NCBI GenBank assembly: GCA_018817545.1
Contig: JAHITL010000075.1
Location: 1 to 7,224 of the forward strand
DNA length: 7,224 bases
Reading direction: 5' to 3'
From: Patescibacteria group bacterium
Lineage (GTDB): Bacteria; Patescibacteriota; Patescibacteriia; Patescibacteriales; GWC2-42-12
Shown: positions 6,189-7,224 of the stretch, one piece after another
How positions within the stretch are numbered: position 1 is the first letter of the stretch
How the letters are laid out: each line of letters starts with the position of its first letter
Made by a program: the position numbers and the translations under genes
Notes under the pieces: model-generated
Told to the model about the DNA's origin: nothing
Database searches by the model: none
What the model saw: only the letters and a program-made list of their open reading frames with translations

Positions 6189-6212
6189 TCATTGCGGGTT
6201 TGATCCGCAATC
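6189..6212 (-). terminator. REP-like hairpin and likely terminator of the nuclease gene
   Basis: ATTGCGG (6191-6197) pairs perfectly with CCGCAAT (6205-6211) across a 7-nt loop. Read on the minus strand, the frame is GATT-hairpin-AATGA, matching the two palindromic units at 69-129 in the opposite orientation. Seven T residues (6177-6183) begin about seven bases after the stem on the minus strand, so RNA from the nuclease gene, whose stop lies 56 bp upstream, could terminate here. The gap between stem and T-run makes it a suboptimal intrinsic terminator. Confidence 0.55.
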
Positions 6213-6240
6213 TTATAAATTAGAATTAATTAGGTGTCAA
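6212..6240 (-). promoter_or_regulatory. Strong sigma-70-type promoter for the membrane-protein gene
   Basis: On the minus strand a consensus -35 TTGACA (6235-6240) is followed, after exactly 17 bp, by TATAAG (6212-6217), five of six matches to the -10 consensus. Transcription would begin near 6205 and read towards the gene at 6035. It is the best promoter match in the window. Its -35 box abuts the dispersed repeat at 6240-6261, and its -10 abuts the REP-like hairpin. Confidence 0.75.
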
Positions 6241-6261
6241 TTATGTTCATGGACTTGAACA
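6240..6261 (+). repeat. Dispersed TGTTCATGG/CTTGAACA repeat, copy B
   Basis: The copy reads ATTATGTTCATGGACTTGAACA with TGTTCA and TGAACA as outer inverted arms. Compared with copy A (212-245) it lacks the 12-bp internal duplication. It lies 6 bp beyond the nuclease stop codon and directly beside the -35 box of the membrane-protein promoter. Confidence 0.6.
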
Positions 6262-6267
6262 GATCCC

Positions 6268-7179
6268 TTATTTTAAATCTGAAATTAGATTTTCAAAGCC
6301 AGCTGTATTTACCCAATAATTATCTGGATTATTATTGAGAAATTTTTTTATTTCTTTTCTTTGCGTGGTTATTTTGTCACCATGTACGTTGCTACTCAAT
6401 AAAATATTAGAGTATTTTCCATCTAAAAATGAAATATATGACACCACATTTTTTTCTGATAAGTTTAAAATTTCTATCAATTCTGAAATTTGTTTATCTT
6501 GTCCACCACCCGATGTGTTGAGATGTTTAGCCTCGCAAAGTAAAATCTTGTCCTTTGCCTTGATTATTAAATCAAGCATTTTATTCTGTTTTTTTGTTTT
6601 TATTTTTACATCCAAGTTTTCTCGAACATTTTTCAGGCTAAATTTTTTGGAAAATTTGACTACGCAGTAATCGGTTTTTAAAAAATCGTCCCAATCAAAA
6701 ACTTCTTTAAACTCTTGCTTTTTCAAAATATAAATTAGCTTGTTTTCCCCGCACTTTCCTTTTTTCCTTGATGAGTTCGTGTCTAATATCACCTGCACCC
6801 ACTCTTCAGGAACCATTTCATTTAGCATTCTTTTAACAAAATATCTTTCAGTAATTTTTTTCAATAATTTTATTTCATTTTTTACATCATCTATTATATT
6901 ATCGCAAGCGTTTACAAAACAGGCAAATTCAGAACAGTTTGAATATTTGCCAATAATTTTTGATAATTCCAAAAAATATTTATCAATCACTTCCGATTTT
7001 TCTTTTTTGCTTTGCAGTATTCTTATAGTAATCAAAATATCTTTTATCTCCTTAGTGTTTTTGATATATTTGTTAAGATTGGGATGTTTTTCGTCAAATA
7101 CATAAAAATCATCAAGTAATTTTTCTTGATTATTTTTTGATATTTCAAAATAATGCAGGTTGTTTTGAATTTTTTTCAT
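6268..7179 (-). CDS. PD-(D/E)XK nuclease, possible type II restriction endonuclease
   Basis: A 303-aa soluble protein with a plausible PD-(D/E)XK site: D203 in MLDLII, then after 12 residues E216 and K218 in CEAKHL, followed by GGGQDKQ (224-230). Upstream, LDTNSSRKKGKCGE (132-145) resembles the S/T-N-x-R-K-x-x-G-x-x-x-E helix of type II restriction enzymes, with E145 as the possible accessory acid. Residues 1-125 are charged and helical, without a motif I know. The family and cut site cannot be named. An in-frame TAA at 7192-7194 fixes the ATG, which has no Shine-Dalgarno. Of six arginine codons, four are AGA, one AGG and one CGA; none is CGT/CGC, unlike gyrB, which fits transfer. No methyltransferase is visible; a partner could lie beyond 7224. 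A solitary nuclease or DNA-repair role is possible. Confidence 0.65.
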   Translation of the reverse strand: MKKIQNNLHYFEISKNNQEKLLDDFYVFDEKHPNLNKYIKNTKEIKDILITIRILQSKKEKSEVIDKYFLELSKIIGKYSNCSEFACFVNACDNIIDDVKNEIKLLKKITERYFVKRMLNEMVPEEWVQVILDTNSSRKKGKCGENKLIYILKKQEFKEVFDWDDFLKTDYCVVKFSKKFSLKNVRENLDVKIKTKKQNKMLDLIIKAKDKILLCEAKHLNTSGGGQDKQISELIEILNLSEKNVVSYISFLDGKYSNILLSSNVHGDKITTQRKEIKKFLNNNPDNYWVNTAGFENLISDLK

Positions 7180-7224
7180 AATAAATAAGGTTTAAAAATT
7201 TGTAAGCTAAATCGAATGATATTC

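Noticed and set aside
6166..6258. A 30-codon plus-strand frame with a zinc-ribbon-like look (HCGFDP ... CQLCSW)
   Set aside because: It lies wholly over the REP-like hairpin, the minus-strand promoter and repeat copy B. The CxLCSW end also appears when copy A is translated, so the resemblance comes from repeated DNA.
5046..7105. Long plus-strand open frames opposite the membrane-protein and nuclease genes
   Set aside because: Their residues are dominated by Phe, Ser, Leu and Ile, as expected for the complement of lysine-rich coding DNA. They match no family motif, while the minus-strand products do.
344..7179. UGA recoded as glycine, as in Gracilibacteria or SR1
   Set aside because: All four complete proteins are full-length under the standard bacterial code, use TGG for Trp and end in TAA.

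Overview
The window looks like a piece of chromosome from an AT-rich bacterium, most likely a member of the Candidate Phyla Radiation (Patescibacteria). Three things point there: a 580-aa threonyl-tRNA synthetase without a TGS domain, a gyrase B subunit without the long proteobacterial insert, and a membrane-anchored protein whose beta-rich domain (motifs GKVTIVND, ATTRLLSSDNKLFR, IGPTKFTIPG) I recognise from CPR genomes. The lineage within the group cannot be resolved here. All four complete genes end in TAA, and tryptophan is read from TGG, so there is no sign of UGA recoding.

Layout. Positions 1-343 hold the possible last codons of an upstream gene, GC-rich palindromic repeats, an imperfect 24-bp tandem duplication, a dispersed TGTTCATGG/CTTGAACA repeat, and a terminator-like hairpin just before gyrB. 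gyrB (344-2419, +) faces thrS (2652-4394, -). The gap between them carries a strong bidirectional terminator and AT-rich inverted and direct repeats. Next, on the minus strand, is the single-pass membrane protein gene (4506-6035), separated from thrS by a symmetrical terminator that overlaps a second perfect palindrome at the thrS promoter. A 232-bp gap (6036-6267) holds a textbook TTGACA-N17-TATAAG promoter that overlaps a terminator-like hairpin. Last, also on the minus strand, is a PD-(D/E)XK nuclease, possibly a type II restriction endonuclease (6268-7179), with no methyltransferase in view.

How the parts relate. gyrB (DNA supercoiling) and thrS (charging of tRNA-Thr) are housekeeping genes arranged convergently and appear to be separate transcription units. 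The membrane protein also looks separately transcribed. The nuclease is the accessory element: it avoids CGT/CGC arginine codons, which gyrB uses freely, and it lies next to the right-hand repeat cluster. Two repeat families (GATT-hairpin-AATGA, and TGTTCATGG/CTTGAACA) occur both left of gyrB and between the membrane protein and the nuclease, so they bracket the housekeeping block.

I did not find a clear new multi-gene system. The points most worth following are the nuclease, the overlapping terminator/promoter/palindrome arrangements, the lysine-rich tail encoded by 7-bp DNA repeats, and the acidic insert in GyrB.
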